Assembly: GCA_964471115.1 (NCBI GenBank) | Contig: CAYYFE010000003.1 | Location: forward strand, 158,241 to 222,240 | Direction of reading: 5' to 3' | From: SYFT01 sp964471115 | GTDB lineage: Bacteria; Acidobacteriota; Vicinamibacteria; Vicinamibacterales; SCN-69-37 | Length of the DNA: 64,000 nt | Shown: piece after piece, positions 7,260 through 16,330 of the stretch | Layout: each line of letters begins with the position of its first letter | Position numbering within the stretch: position 1 is the stretch's first letter | Notes under the pieces: generated by a model | Told to the model about the DNA's origin: nothing | Seen by the model: the letters and a program-made list of their open reading frames with translations, nothing else | Databases searched by the model: none | Translations under genes and position numbers: made by a program

Positions 7260-9796
7260 CCCTCGCGCGTGGTCACGCGGTCGCCCTCGTTGATCTCGGT
7301 CAGCGCGGTCGTGATCACGCGTTCGCCGAGTTCGAGGCCGCTCAGGATCTGCGTCAACTCCGTCGTGGCCAGGCCGAGGCGGACATCGCGCCGGATGACG
7401 CGGCCATCCGATCCCGCGACCAGGACGTAGGGGGTGCCGGCCGCCCGGAGGATCGCGCGTGTCGGCACGACCATGGCCTCGGCAATTTCAGCGACCAGCA
7501 CCTCGCCAATGACCGGCGTTCCCGGCGCCGGTGACGCCGCCGGCGCGGCCGGTGCGGCGGGCGTGGGTGCCGCGGAGGGTGTGGTGGTCAGAGGCCAGGT
7601 GAGAATGACGCGTGTCGTCGTCGCCTCCGGGGAGGCGGGGGGCATCACCGCCTGCACGGCCGTGATCACCGGCGCGAGGCCGAGCGGCGTCACCTGGGCC
7701 TGTTGTCCCGGCATGAGTTTGCCCGCGTCGGTGACCGACACGTCGAGGGCCACCTGGACGCGCGTCGGATCGACGATGCGCAGGACCGGGTCCTGTGTGC
7801 CGCCGATGACCGTGTCTCCCTGGAAGTGCCAGCGCTTAAGCACGATGCCGGGGAAGCGCGCGCGCACGGTGGCGCGCGCTTCGGCCTGGCGGTGGCCGTC
7901 GAGTGTGGCGCGCGCCGCGGCCAGGGTCGTCTCGAGGCTCGCCAACTCCGACTTGGCGGTGTCGACGTCGACGCGTGCGGTCAGGCCGCGCGCCAGCAGG
8001 GCGGAGAGTTCGCTGACGCGGGTGCGCGCCGTCTCGACACGGCTGGTGAGCTGCGTGATCTCGAGCTCCGAGGCCTGAATCGCCGCCGACCGGCTCAGCA
8101 CTTCGAAACGCACGACCAGATCGCCGGCATTGACCGCCGCACCTTCATCGATGGGCAGGTCGCGGATGATCGCCGTCTCGGACGAGTAGACCGTCCAGTC
8201 GGCCTCCGGATGGGGCGCAATCTCGCCGTTGGCGGTGACCACGCTGCGCAGCGGATTGAGCCGCACCGGCTCGACGCTGACTCCGATCGCGCCGGTCAGC
8301 GCCTGTTCCGGCGCGGGTTCGTTCCGTCCGCACCCCGGGGCCACCATCAGCGCCGCGGCCAGCGCCGCCGTCGCGGTGGTCCGTGACACGCCAAGCGGCA
8401 GCAGGGAGAGCAGCACCGTCACGCCGGCGCCGATGGGCGCATACCAGGGCCACGCCACGGCGGTGAACCAGTAGGTGCTGAACACCGTGACCCAGGCCAC
8501 CAGCATGGCGCCGGCCACCTGCCACGCGCCGATGCGCCGGCGCAGCAGCGCGATCAGGAAGGCGCCGAGCACGGGACCGGCGCCCAGCCCGAGCACCGAC
8601 AGCCCGGCATCCAGCACCGACTGCGACAGCTGCGTCGCCAGCAGGGCGATGCCGATCTGCACGAGCCCCCACGCAATCGTGGCGCGGTGCGCCACGCGCA
8701 ACATGGCCGCATCACCGGCCGACGGGTTCACGTACTTGAGATAGAAGTCGTTCACGGTGGTGGCGGCCAGGGAGTTGATCGAGGGTGACAGGGCCGCGGC
8801 GACGATCGCCGCGACGACGAAGCCGGCCAGTCCGGCCGGGACATGATCGCGCACGAAGGCGGGAATCAGCATGTCGGCGCGCGCGAGTTCAGGCGCGGGC
8901 GCCGTCTGGTAGAACGCCGCGAGCGCGACGCCCAGCAGCAGGAACAACCCGAACTGCAGGAAGACCAGGATGCCGCTGAGCGACAGCCCGACCTGCGCTT
9001 CCCGCTGCGATCGCGCGGTCAGCAGGCGCTGCACCAGGAACTGGTCCGTCCCGTGGGTGGCGAGGGTCAACGTGACGCCGCCAACCACGCCGGCCCAGAA
9101 GGTGTACGCGCGGAAGAAATCGAGGTTGAAGTTGAACATCTGGAACCGGCCGGTGGCCTCGCCCAGCGCCATGACGCCGGCCAGTCCGTCCGGCACACCG
9201 GCCAGGGCAAACCACAGGACGATCAGCGCCCCGGCGAGGTACACGAACATCTGAATCACGTCGGTCCAGATGACGGCGGAGGCGCCGCCGTAGAACGTGT
9301 ACACGATCATGGCGACGCCCAGCACCACAATGGCGACCCACACCGGCACGCCGACCAGCGTGGCGACCACGGCCGACGTGGCGAAGAGGCGGATGCCGTC
9401 CGCCGCGCTGCGCGTGACCAGGAACATCGCGGACCCGAGGTTGCGGACCGGAGCGCCAAACCGTTCGTGCAGGACTTCGTACGAGGTGAGCAGTTCCTTC
9501 GCGAAGTATTTCGGAATGAGCAACGCGCTGATGAGAAAGCGGCCCGCGATGTAGCCCAGCGCCAGTTGCAGGAAGGTCAGGTTGCCCGACGCCGCATATG
9601 TCTGCGCGGGAATGCCGATGAAGGTCAACGTGCTGGTTTCGGTGGCCACCACCGTGAAACACACGGCCCACCACGGCACCGTCCGGCTGATCAGGAAGTA
9701 CTCAGACGCCGTCGTCTGTCGCGAGGCGAAGCTGGTGCCCAGCCACACGAGCAGCAGCAGGTACACCCCGATGACGAGGTAATCGAGTCCGGCCAT
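7256..9796 (-). CDS. sodium:solute symporter fused to RND-type membrane fusion protein
   Basis: One uninterrupted 846-codon frame. Residues 1-469 form a complete solute:sodium symporter (SSS) family transporter with about 12-13 helices and the usual length for the family. Residues 470-846 form a periplasmic adaptor of the HlyD/RND membrane-fusion type: VSRTTATAALAAALMVAPGC is a lipoprotein-like signal with C489 in the lipobox position, followed by a barrel-sandwich half, a coiled-coil hairpin (about 555-620), the second half and a beta-barrel domain, with a Pro/Ala-rich stretch near 725-750. Codon 470 is GTG (8389), a plausible ancestral start of a separate lipoprotein gene. I cannot see a stop between the halves. 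Either this is a genuine gene fusion or the adaptor is also translated on its own from 8389. No RND pump or outer-membrane factor is adjacent. Confidence 0.8.
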   Translation of the reverse strand: MAGLDYLVIGVYLLLLVWLGTSFASRQTTASEYFLISRTVPWWAVCFTVVATETSTLTFIGIPAQTYAASGNLTFLQLALGYIAGRFLISALLIPKYFAKELLTSYEVLHERFGAPVRNLGSAMFLVTRSAADGIRLFATSAVVATLVGVPVWVAIVVLGVAMIVYTFYGGASAVIWTDVIQMFVYLAGALIVLWFALAGVPDGLAGVMALGEATGRFQMFNFNLDFFRAYTFWAGVVGGVTLTLATHGTDQFLVQRLLTARSQREAQVGLSLSGILVFLQFGLFLLLGVALAAFYQTAPAPELARADMLIPAFVRDHVPAGLAGFVVAAIVAAALSPSINSLAATTVNDFYLKYVNPSAGDAAMLRVAHRATIAWGLVQIGIALLATQLSQSVLDAGLSVLGLGAGPVLGAFLIALLRRRIGAWQVAGAMLVAWVTVFSTYWFTAVAWPWYAPIGAGVTVLLSLLPLGVSRTTATAALAAALMVAPGCGRNEPAPEQALTGAIGVSVEPVRLNPLRSVVTANGEIAPHPEADWTVYSSETAIIRDLPIDEGAAVNAGDLVVRFEVLSRSAAIQASELEITQLTSRVETARTRVSELSALLARGLTARVDVDTAKSELASLETTLAAARATLDGHRQAEARATVRARFPGIVLKRWHFQGDTVIGGTQDPVLRIVDPTRVQVALDVSVTDAGKLMPGQQAQVTPLGLAPVITAVQAVMPPASPEATTTRVILTWPLTTTPSAAPTPAAPAAPAASPAPGTPVIGEVLVAEIAEAMVVPTRAILRAAGTPYVLVAGSDGRVIRRDVRLGLATTELTQILSGLELGERVITTALTEINEGDRVTTREG

Positions 9797-9824
9797 CGGG
9801 AGACATTATGGGCGATTCGCACGT

Positions 9825-9871
9825 CGCACTGGGCACTCCGCACTGGGCACTCCGCACTCCGCACTCCGCAC
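9825..9871. repeat. heptamer repeat array (complement strand orientation)
   Basis: Copies of CACTCCG/CACTGGG, the complement of the GGAGTGC family, fill the gap between the stop of the hybrid kinase gene (9878) and the start of the fusion transporter (9796). No inverted partner is present here, so it does not form the hairpin seen at the other copies. Confidence 0.85.
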
Positions 9872-9877
9872 CGATCG

Positions 9878-12520
9878 TCATTGTCCCGTCAGCACCTGCC
9901 GGACCTTGATGAGCATGTCGATGCCCGTAAAGGGCTTCTGCAGGAAATGGGTGTCGGGCGGCAGGCCCTCACGGGATAACACGGTGTCGGCGTAGCCGGA
10001 GATGAACAGGGTGCGCAGGCCCGGGCGATCGGCGCGCAGGGTCCGGACCAGGTCAGGGCCCGTGCCGCCGGGCATGACCACGTCGCTGATCACCATGTCG
10101 ATGCGATCGCCGGCGGCGGCCAGTTCCAGCGCCCGCGCCGGGCCGTCGGCCACCTGCACCTGGTAGCCGTGGCGATGCAGCATCTGCTGCAGGAGTTTGG
10201 CGACCCCGGGTTCGTCTTCGACGAGCAGGATCGTTTCCGACCCGCCGGGCGCCGCGGCCTCTGCCACCACACTCGATTCGAGGGCGATCAACTTGGTGGG
10301 CCGCATGTAGATGTGGAACGTCGTGCCCCGCCCGGGCGTGCTGTCGACCAGGATGGCGCCGCCCATCTGGCGGATGATGCCGTACACCGTCGCCAGGCCC
10401 AGGCCCGTGCCCCGGCCGAACTCCTTGGTCGTGAAAAACGGCTCGAAGATGCGCGCCTGCGTGGCCGCGTCCATGCCCACGCCGGTGTCCTGGACGTCGA
10501 GCCGCACCCAGTCCCCCGGCGTCAGGCCGCTGCCGGACGGCGGGTGGTCGATGTGTACCGCTTCGAGCCGGATGCGCAGCTGGCCGCCGTCGGGCATTGC
10601 GTCGCGCGCGTTGACCGCAAGGTTGAGGATCACCTGTTCCAGCTGATTGCGGTCGGCCAGCACGGGCGGTGGCTCGCCGATGGTGTCGCCGGTGATCTCG
10701 ATGTGTTCGCCGATGAGCCGGCGCAGCATCGGCATCAGTTCGTCCAGCGTGCGCCCGACGTCGAGCACGACCGGCTGCACGACCTGGTGGCGGCTGAACG
10801 CCAGCAGCTGGCGCGTGAGGCCCGCGGCGCGCGTGGCCGCCTTCTGAATTTCGCTGACGTGGTCGCGTTTCTGCGCGTCCTGCGGCGGCAGCTCCTGTTC
10901 GAGCCAGTCGGCGTAGCCGAGGATGGCGGTCAGCAGGTTGTTGAAGTCGTGCGCGATGCCGCCGGCCAGCCGGCCCAGCGCCTCCATCTTCTGGCCCTGG
11001 CGCAGCCGCTCCTCCATCTGGCGCCGCTCCGTCACGTCGCGCGTGACCACCACGAAGCCGCGGAGATCTTCGGGGCCGGGTTCCAGCCGCCGCAGGTGGG
11101 TGAGCGCGATGAAGCGCGTTCCGTCGGGCCGGACGCCTTCGTGCTCACGGACGACGCGTCCGCTGCGTTCGGCGTCGGCCAGCATGTCGCGCCACGCCTC
11201 GTCGGTCATGCCGAACAGCTGCGCCGCCGACTGGTCGACGACGTCGGCGGCGGCATGGCCGAACACCGCCTGCGCGCCGACCGGCCAGTTCACGACGGCG
11301 CCGCGGTGGTCGACCATGAGGATGGCGTAGTCACGCACCGTGTCGAGCATCAGCGCCATGCGCGATTCGACCTCGCGCAGCCGGCGATCGGCGGCGCGGC
11401 GCTCGCGTTCCCGCGCTTCGGTCACCAGCTGCCCGTGATCCAGCATGCCGCCGGCGTATTGGGCCAGTTGTTCGAGCAGGCGCAGGTCGTCCTGCGGAAA
11501 CAACGTGCCGTGGCGCTGGACGACGCCGACGACGCCCCAGCGGCGAATCGAGGACGAGATCGGCGCCAGCAGCACCGACGTGCCGGTGCGCTTCAGGCCG
11601 TCGCGAAGACGTGCGTCGAGCGCGGCCAGCGGCACACTGGCCGATTCGGCCTCGCGAAAGGTCATGTCGGCCGGGCCCGCCTCGGCGTCCAGCGACACGC
11701 CTTCCAGCATCGGCTGGGTGCTGGCGCGTACGGTCACGTCTTCACTGGTCACCGAATCGCGAATCGCGACGAACCCGGCCGAGCCGGCGCCCGCCCGGAT
11801 CGCCGCGCGCAGCAGATCCTCGGCCGCATGCCGTCCGCGCTCGTCCGCCTCGCGGTCAGCGGTGTCGACCAGGAACCGGCTCAGTTCCTCGCGTTGCCAG
11901 CGTGTGCGCAGCGATCGAGGTGTCGCAAACGCCAGGTAGTACGCGATCAGCGCGATGCCTGACAGCGCGCGGGTGAGCAGGGAGCCTGTTTCGGAGGCCA
12001 GCGCCAGCACAGTCGCACTGACGCTCACGCCATGGATTCCGACGTAGCACCCGGTCCCGAGGGCCGCCAGCAGGAGGCGCCGTCGCGTCACACCCGATGA
12101 GTGACCAGCCTCTATGGCGAACGCCAGAAGCACGAGAGCCAGCGCACCCGCCGCGTACCCGGAAATCACATACTGCTGCCACGGAGGCCAGGGAGGCGGG
12201 GTCGCGCCGATGACGGCGACTGCAACGGCGGGAGTCACCAAGGACGCCCACACCAGCGGTCCAGGTACCTCCCGGAAGTGCTGTACAAGCCGAATCAGGA
12301 AGTATGGGAACAGGACCAGCACGACGACCGGCGCGATCGATAACGGCCCCTGCATCGCCCGAACCGACAGCGGCGATGCCAGCACCAAGCTGCCAACCGC
12401 CAGCAGGATGTCCAGCCTTCGCGCATCACGGTGCCGGCGCGCGCCACGGATGGTGGCCACGAATGTCAGCGCCAGGGCCGCGAAGCCCGCCAACTGGAGG
12501 AGATCGACCAGCTCCCTCAT
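9878..12520 (-). CDS. 7TM-GAF-PAS hybrid histidine kinase
   Basis: An 880-aa kinase. Seven hydrophobic helices span about residues 5-198, followed by a GAF-like domain (215-365), a PAS domain (385-500), HisKA with H524 in LAGGIAHDFNN, HATPase (about 620-740, GRGTGLGLATVYGI) and a C-terminal receiver (about 755-880, phospho-acceptor in DMVISDVVMP). The C-terminal receiver makes it a hybrid kinase that could phosphorylate itself or pass phosphate on; no separate HPt protein is nearby. It overlaps the thioredoxin-fold gene by 4 nt and is the last gene of a three-gene operon that begins with the fulvocin-like gene, so a link to secretion, sensing or stress of that Cys-rich product is a reasonable inference but unproven. 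Confidence 0.88.
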   Translation of the reverse strand: MRELVDLLQLAGFAALALTFVATIRGARRHRDARRLDILLAVGSLVLASPLSVRAMQGPLSIAPVVVLVLFPYFLIRLVQHFREVPGPLVWASLVTPAVAVAVIGATPPPWPPWQQYVISGYAAGALALVLLAFAIEAGHSSGVTRRRLLLAALGTGCYVGIHGVSVSATVLALASETGSLLTRALSGIALIAYYLAFATPRSLRTRWQREELSRFLVDTADREADERGRHAAEDLLRAAIRAGAGSAGFVAIRDSVTSEDVTVRASTQPMLEGVSLDAEAGPADMTFREAESASVPLAALDARLRDGLKRTGTSVLLAPISSSIRRWGVVGVVQRHGTLFPQDDLRLLEQLAQYAGGMLDHGQLVTEARERERRAADRRLREVESRMALMLDTVRDYAILMVDHRGAVVNWPVGAQAVFGHAAADVVDQSAAQLFGMTDEAWRDMLADAERSGRVVREHEGVRPDGTRFIALTHLRRLEPGPEDLRGFVVVTRDVTERRQMEERLRQGQKMEALGRLAGGIAHDFNNLLTAILGYADWLEQELPPQDAQKRDHVSEIQKAATRAAGLTRQLLAFSRHQVVQPVVLDVGRTLDELMPMLRRLIGEHIEITGDTIGEPPPVLADRNQLEQVILNLAVNARDAMPDGGQLRIRLEAVHIDHPPSGSGLTPGDWVRLDVQDTGVGMDAATQARIFEPFFTTKEFGRGTGLGLATVYGIIRQMGGAILVDSTPGRGTTFHIYMRPTKLIALESSVVAEAAAPGGSETILLVEDEPGVAKLLQQMLHRHGYQVQVADGPARALELAAAGDRIDMVISDVVMPGGTGPDLVRTLRADRPGLRTLFISGYADTVLSREGLPPDTHFLQKPFTGIDMLIKVRQVLTGQ

Positions 12521-13056
12521 TCGAGCGTGTCCCCGGCATCGCCCAATGTCCGCAGGATTTCGAGGCGACGGGACTCATCCGGCCTTGACATCCAGACGTG
12601 CTGGACGATCCCGTGTCGGTTCACCAGGATCAGGGCCGGCACCGTCTGGAGTCGCGCGCTGGCCGGGGACACGTGCAGCACGCGCTGCACGTCGATGCCG
12701 AGCCGTTGCGCGAAAATCCGTTCAGGGTCCAGATCAATCAGTGGCGTGAGGAACCAGGCCGGTATGTTCCGTTGGCGGGCGATGTTGACGGCTTCGTGGT
12801 AGGCGGCGACGCTGGCCTCACAAGCCGAGCAGGTGCTGCGGCCGAAGACGAGCAGCGTCAGCGGCGCGCCGGTGTAAATGTCTGGCGAAACGCCAATCCG
12901 GTCCCCAACGGCGTAGGCGTCGGGCGGTCCGCCGCCGACCCCCAGCCGATTCCGTACTTCCGGGCTCAGGACCAGAGCACTCGCGCCCACGAACGCCAGC
13001 AAACAGACACCCAGTCCGACGGTCGCCACGCGCCGGACTACTTCGTCTCGCGCCAC
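12517..13056 (-). CDS. membrane-anchored thioredoxin-fold protein
   Basis: The 179-aa protein has one N-terminal helix (about residues 10-31), which anchors or exports it, followed by a thioredoxin-like domain. The redox site is STCSAC (CxxC), and the cis-proline loop is visible as LQTVPALILVN with the strand after it. Such TlpA/redoxin-type proteins reduce, oxidise or shuffle disulfides outside the cytoplasm. The GTG start at 13056 lies 6 nt after the stop of the fulvocin-like gene, and the stop overlaps the kinase start by 4 nt, so all three are one transcription unit. Its obvious candidate client is the eight-cysteine tail encoded just upstream; that partnership is inferred from position and chemistry only. 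Confidence 0.82.
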   Translation of the reverse strand: MARDEVVRRVATVGLGVCLLAFVGASALVLSPEVRNRLGVGGGPPDAYAVGDRIGVSPDIYTGAPLTLLVFGRSTCSACEASVAAYHEAVNIARQRNIPAWFLTPLIDLDPERIFAQRLGIDVQRVLHVSPASARLQTVPALILVNRHGIVQHVWMSRPDESRRLEILRTLGDAGDTLE

Positions 13057-13062
13057 AGCGGT

Positions 13063-13764
13063 CTAGCCGACAGCTCCGATCTTGCAGACTCCGTTGCAGG
13101 GGTCATTCCAGAGCCAGCCACACGCCGGCCACCGGTTGTCGATGTCGCAGCTCTCGTTGCCGTCACACCAACTCAGGGACAGAAGGTCGCAGCCGTAGTC
13201 GACATTACAGTTGCAGCCGTCTCCATCCATCGCGCTGACCACAAACGCCTGCCGCGCGAAGTTGGTGAGGCGATGGTGCCACGGGGCCGCGTTGACCAGC
13301 ACCCGCGTCTCCCGCGCGCCGAGACGATGCAGCAGGTAGTCAGCCACGTCGGCCCCGAGGACCTCAATGATGCGTTCGGCAATCACGCGCGTCGCCTCGC
13401 GGTTTTCCGCCGTGGGCGAGGTGAGCGCCACGGGCGTGATGGCAATCGCCGCGTTGATCGCGTCGACCTGCTCGGTGGACAGCTCCGGCCGGGCGTCGCG
13501 ATACCGTTCGAGGTGCCGGACCCACGCCTTGGCGCGCTGGTCGACGTTGAGATTCGCCATGATCTCGCGCCGGTACTCCAGCGGATACAGGTCAACCATG
13601 TCCGCGGCCGCTGCGAGCTCGGGCTCGGTGAGGCTGTCGGCCCACTGCGAGGCCAACGTCTGCGCGTCGGTCGTGGCCGCGCGCACGAGAATGAAATCAA
13701 GCGGGAGCGTCAGCGCCGCAATAACCACGCACAGGATGAGTCGACGCCGGGTACGAGTGGACAC
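13063..13764 (-). CDS. fulvocin-C-like secreted protein with eight-cysteine tail
   Basis: The 233-aa protein has an Arg-rich N-terminus and a hydrophobic signal (about residues 9-28, then VRAA). A helical middle (about 40-175) carries YRREIMANL, RAKAWVRHLERY and PELSTEQ, followed by a 50-residue tail with eight cysteines at 184, 186, 192, 200, 206, 215, 223 and 227 (CxCx5Cx7Cx5Cx8Cx7Cx3C). From memory, this matches proteins annotated as 'bacteriocin fulvocin C-related'; fulvocin C itself is a roughly 45-residue, eight-cysteine myxobacterial bacteriocin. Whether this tail is cleaved or toxic is unknown, and many family members may have other roles. No immunity gene or bacteriocin exporter is recognisable. 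GTG start at 13764 with AAGGAG at the ideal distance; first gene of the operon. Confidence 0.7.
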   Translation of the reverse strand: MSTRTRRRLILCVVIAALTLPLDFILVRAATTDAQTLASQWADSLTEPELAAAADMVDLYPLEYRREIMANLNVDQRAKAWVRHLERYRDARPELSTEQVDAINAAIAITPVALTSPTAENREATRVIAERIIEVLGADVADYLLHRLGARETRVLVNAAPWHHRLTNFARQAFVVSAMDGDGCNCNVDYGCDLLSLSWCDGNESCDIDNRWPACGWLWNDPCNGVCKIGAVG

Positions 13765-13818
13765 ACGAGGCTCCTTGTGGAAGCGTTCGAGCGGAAAGGG
13801 CCGCCCGGAGCACGGCGT

Positions 13819-13847
13819 ACTCTAGATCCAGCGTAAATGGCTGTCAA
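13819..13847 (-). promoter_or_regulatory. sigma-70 type promoter of the fulvocin-like operon
   Basis: On the minus strand, a perfect -35 TTGACA (13847-13842), a 17-bp spacer and a -10 of TAGAGT (13824-13819) lie about 55 nt before the GTG at 13764. AAGGAG (13776-13771) then leads into the start. This is the best housekeeping-type promoter in the window. Confidence 0.65.
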
Positions 13848-13930
13848 TCAAGCACTTACGTCGTATTTGACGCAAGCGCTCTTGAACGTCGTTTGTCCGA
13901 CTCGAACGCGCAGAAGTGCCCGCCGTGGGT

Positions 13931-16201
13931 CTACTGCGCGCTCAGATCTCCATAAAACTTCCAGTCGACGACCATATCGCGCGTGAGCGGCATCTTCGAC
14001 ACCGCCAGACGCAGGAAGGCCACGGGCATCGAGCCCTGACGCATGATCTCGTCGTGGAAGTCCTTCTCGGTGCGCATGCCCGAGTCGACGACCTCCCGTT
14101 TCATGCCGCGGATCTGCAGGCCGCCGACCAGATACGCCATCTGATACAGCGGGCCGTACTGCCCGCCAAACGAGCGCCGCACTTCGGCGGTCGCGTTGTC
14201 GCGTTCATGGCCCACTTCGTTGACCAGAAAGTCGATGCACTCCTGCGGCGACCACTGGCCCATGTGGAACTTCAGGGAAAAGACGATGCGCGCGGCGCGG
14301 TGCATGCGCCAGAACAACGCGCCGACCTTCTTCTCCGGCGTGTCGTGGAAGCCCTTGTCGTAGAGGATCGTCTCCCAGTAGAGCGGCCAGCCCTCGCCCA
14401 GGAACGGTGTGCCGCCCAGCCGCGCGCGGTAGTCCGAGAACCGGCTGCCCATGAACCCAACCAGGTTGTGGCCGGGAATCATCTCGTGGTGCGCCACCGC
14501 GTTGGAGAAGTACTTGTTGTTGCCGCGCAGCACCTGCATGCGCGTGTCGTATTCCTGCGTGTTGGTGGGGAACGCCACGAGGATCTGCGAGCCGCCCAGG
14601 AAAAACGGCGCCGTCAGCTGCCGCTCGGGTGACAACATGACCATGCGGAACGACTCGCTGGCCACCGCCGGCACGGTGATGAGGTCGTTGTTGCGCAGGT
14701 AGGTCACCGCCTCGAACAACAGGTCGCGCACGTACTCGGGTTGCCGGCCCGGTTCCACGTACATGTTCTTGACGCGTTCCACCGCCGCGGGCCAGTCGTT
14801 GCCCAGGCCCATCTGCGCGGCGGCCTTCTCCATTTCGCGCACCGTCCACTCGAACTCACGCTCGCCCAGGCGGATGAGTTCCTCCGGCGTGTACGGAATC
14901 ATCTCGTTCGCCAGGTCGAAGATGAGACCGTCGCGTCCACGCGCGGCGCCCGGAATGCCGCTGTTGTCCTGCTTGCGCGGCGGATTGGGATCCGGACGGA
15001 AGGCGGCGCGCGCGATCTCGAGCTCCGACTGCTTCTTGATGAACAGGTAGTCGACCTGGGCGTTGCGGGAGAGTCGGTCGAAGTCGAGCGACTGCAGCGC
15101 GGCCAGCCAGCGCGTGTAGTATTCCGGCGACCGCTGAGGCGCCGCGCCGCGGCCGCGGCCGCCGCCCGCGCCCTGGCCCAGGAAACGCTGGACCACCGGC
15201 ACCATCTCGTCGGACGGCAACGCGATGATCTCCTTCAGATCCGGCACACTCGACATGGCCGGCGCGGGCGCCGGCGCGATCACCGCCGCCGGCCCACGCG
15301 CGGGTGCAGCCGAATGGTTCGCCGCCGCGACCGGTTCCCGCAGGAAGACGGCGTACTCCGTCAAGGCCTTGTCCAGATGCGCCCACGGCATCGGCACCCA
15401 CCACGTGAACAGCGGATCAAACGTGTGGTAGTGGTTGAACCACTCGGTCAGATTGGCGCGAAGGGCGTCCACCGCGTCGGCGGCGTGCCGCGCCTGGGTG
15501 CCCGTCGCGCGAATCGCGCCCGACGGCAACGCGCCGGCCGGCAAACCCGCTTCAATCGATCGCCGGGTGGCGGCCACCGTCTTGGTGATCCGGTCGATGA
15601 CGCCGGCCGACTTCTGCGCGTCCATGTCGCCCATGCGCATCCGGTGTTCGACAATCGCGATCACGTCGGTGGCGAAGGGCACGAGCGGCGCGATGTCGTG
15701 AATCGCCACGGCGTCGGCATCGAGCTGCGTGAGATTGGCGGCGATGGTCGTCTTGAGCGCCGCCAGGTCGTTCTGGGCCGGCGCGCTCATCGTCGAGGCG
15801 TTGAGGCCGGCCAGCGCGGCCTGCCAGTCGAGGTCGAAGCGCTTCAGGCGCGCGATGCGGTTGGGTGAGAGCGAGGTGGTGAAGGACGGTGATGCCGGCG
15901 CCGGCGTCGGCGCCGCCTGAGGCGCGCCGCCGCGTCCGCCGCGGCCCTGGCCGCCCTGGCGTCCGCCGCCTGACAGGTAGTTGCCGTTCAGCGTGTTCCG
16001 GTCGGCCGTGTAGCGCTGCACCACCAGGCGCATCTCGCTCTGGGGCGGCGCCAGCAACGGCCGCAGGTCGGACGGGACGTCCTCGGCGGCCTGCGGTGGC
16101 GCGTCCTGGAGGCTTGTGGCGGCGCCCGCGGTCAGCCCGGTCACCGCCGCGCCGGCCAGCAGCACACTCATCCACACCAGTTGCCAGAACTTCTTCGTCA
16201 T
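13931..16201 (-). CDS. secreted DUF885 family protein, putative metallopeptidase
   Basis: A 756-aa DUF885 protein with a signal peptide (MTKKFWQLVWMSVLLAGAA). The family's predicted zinc motif HExxPGH is present as HHEMIPGHN in the C-terminal third, followed by GWPLYWE and later FLVNEVGHE. No biochemical function is established for the family; peptidase or hydrolase activity is inferred from the gluzincin-like motif. Two low-complexity RGG-rich inserts interrupt the fold, at about residues 78-102 and again near 345. AGGAG lies upstream of the ATG at 16201, which I prefer over the in-frame ATG 17 codons earlier. It is divergent from the ECF sigma gene and paralogous to the gene at 18903-21170. 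Confidence 0.82.
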   Translation of the reverse strand: MTKKFWQLVWMSVLLAGAAVTGLTAGAATSLQDAPPQAAEDVPSDLRPLLAPPQSEMRLVVQRYTADRNTLNGNYLSGGGRQGGQGRGGRGGAPQAAPTPAPASPSFTTSLSPNRIARLKRFDLDWQAALAGLNASTMSAPAQNDLAALKTTIAANLTQLDADAVAIHDIAPLVPFATDVIAIVEHRMRMGDMDAQKSAGVIDRITKTVAATRRSIEAGLPAGALPSGAIRATGTQARHAADAVDALRANLTEWFNHYHTFDPLFTWWVPMPWAHLDKALTEYAVFLREPVAAANHSAAPARGPAAVIAPAPAPAMSSVPDLKEIIALPSDEMVPVVQRFLGQGAGGGRGRGAAPQRSPEYYTRWLAALQSLDFDRLSRNAQVDYLFIKKQSELEIARAAFRPDPNPPRKQDNSGIPGAARGRDGLIFDLANEMIPYTPEELIRLGEREFEWTVREMEKAAAQMGLGNDWPAAVERVKNMYVEPGRQPEYVRDLLFEAVTYLRNNDLITVPAVASESFRMVMLSPERQLTAPFFLGGSQILVAFPTNTQEYDTRMQVLRGNNKYFSNAVAHHEMIPGHNLVGFMGSRFSDYRARLGGTPFLGEGWPLYWETILYDKGFHDTPEKKVGALFWRMHRAARIVFSLKFHMGQWSPQECIDFLVNEVGHERDNATAEVRRSFGGQYGPLYQMAYLVGGLQIRGMKREVVDSGMRTEKDFHDEIMRQGSMPVAFLRLAVSKMPLTRDMVVDWKFYGDLSAQ

Positions 16202-16330
16202 CACGCCAGTCTCCTGTTTGGGGGGAACGCCCGCGTAGTCTATCGTCGCCACTCAAATACGACCACCGATGCAACTTTCTTTCCCCTGCCGTGTTTGTCA
16301 GGTGATGGCCGGCGCAACCTCGGGCTCGCG

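Noticed and set aside
12517..13056. Calling the CxxC protein a peroxiredoxin
   Set aside because: It has a CSAC motif, not the single peroxidatic Cys context (TxxC with Arg), so thiol exchange is more likely than peroxide reduction.
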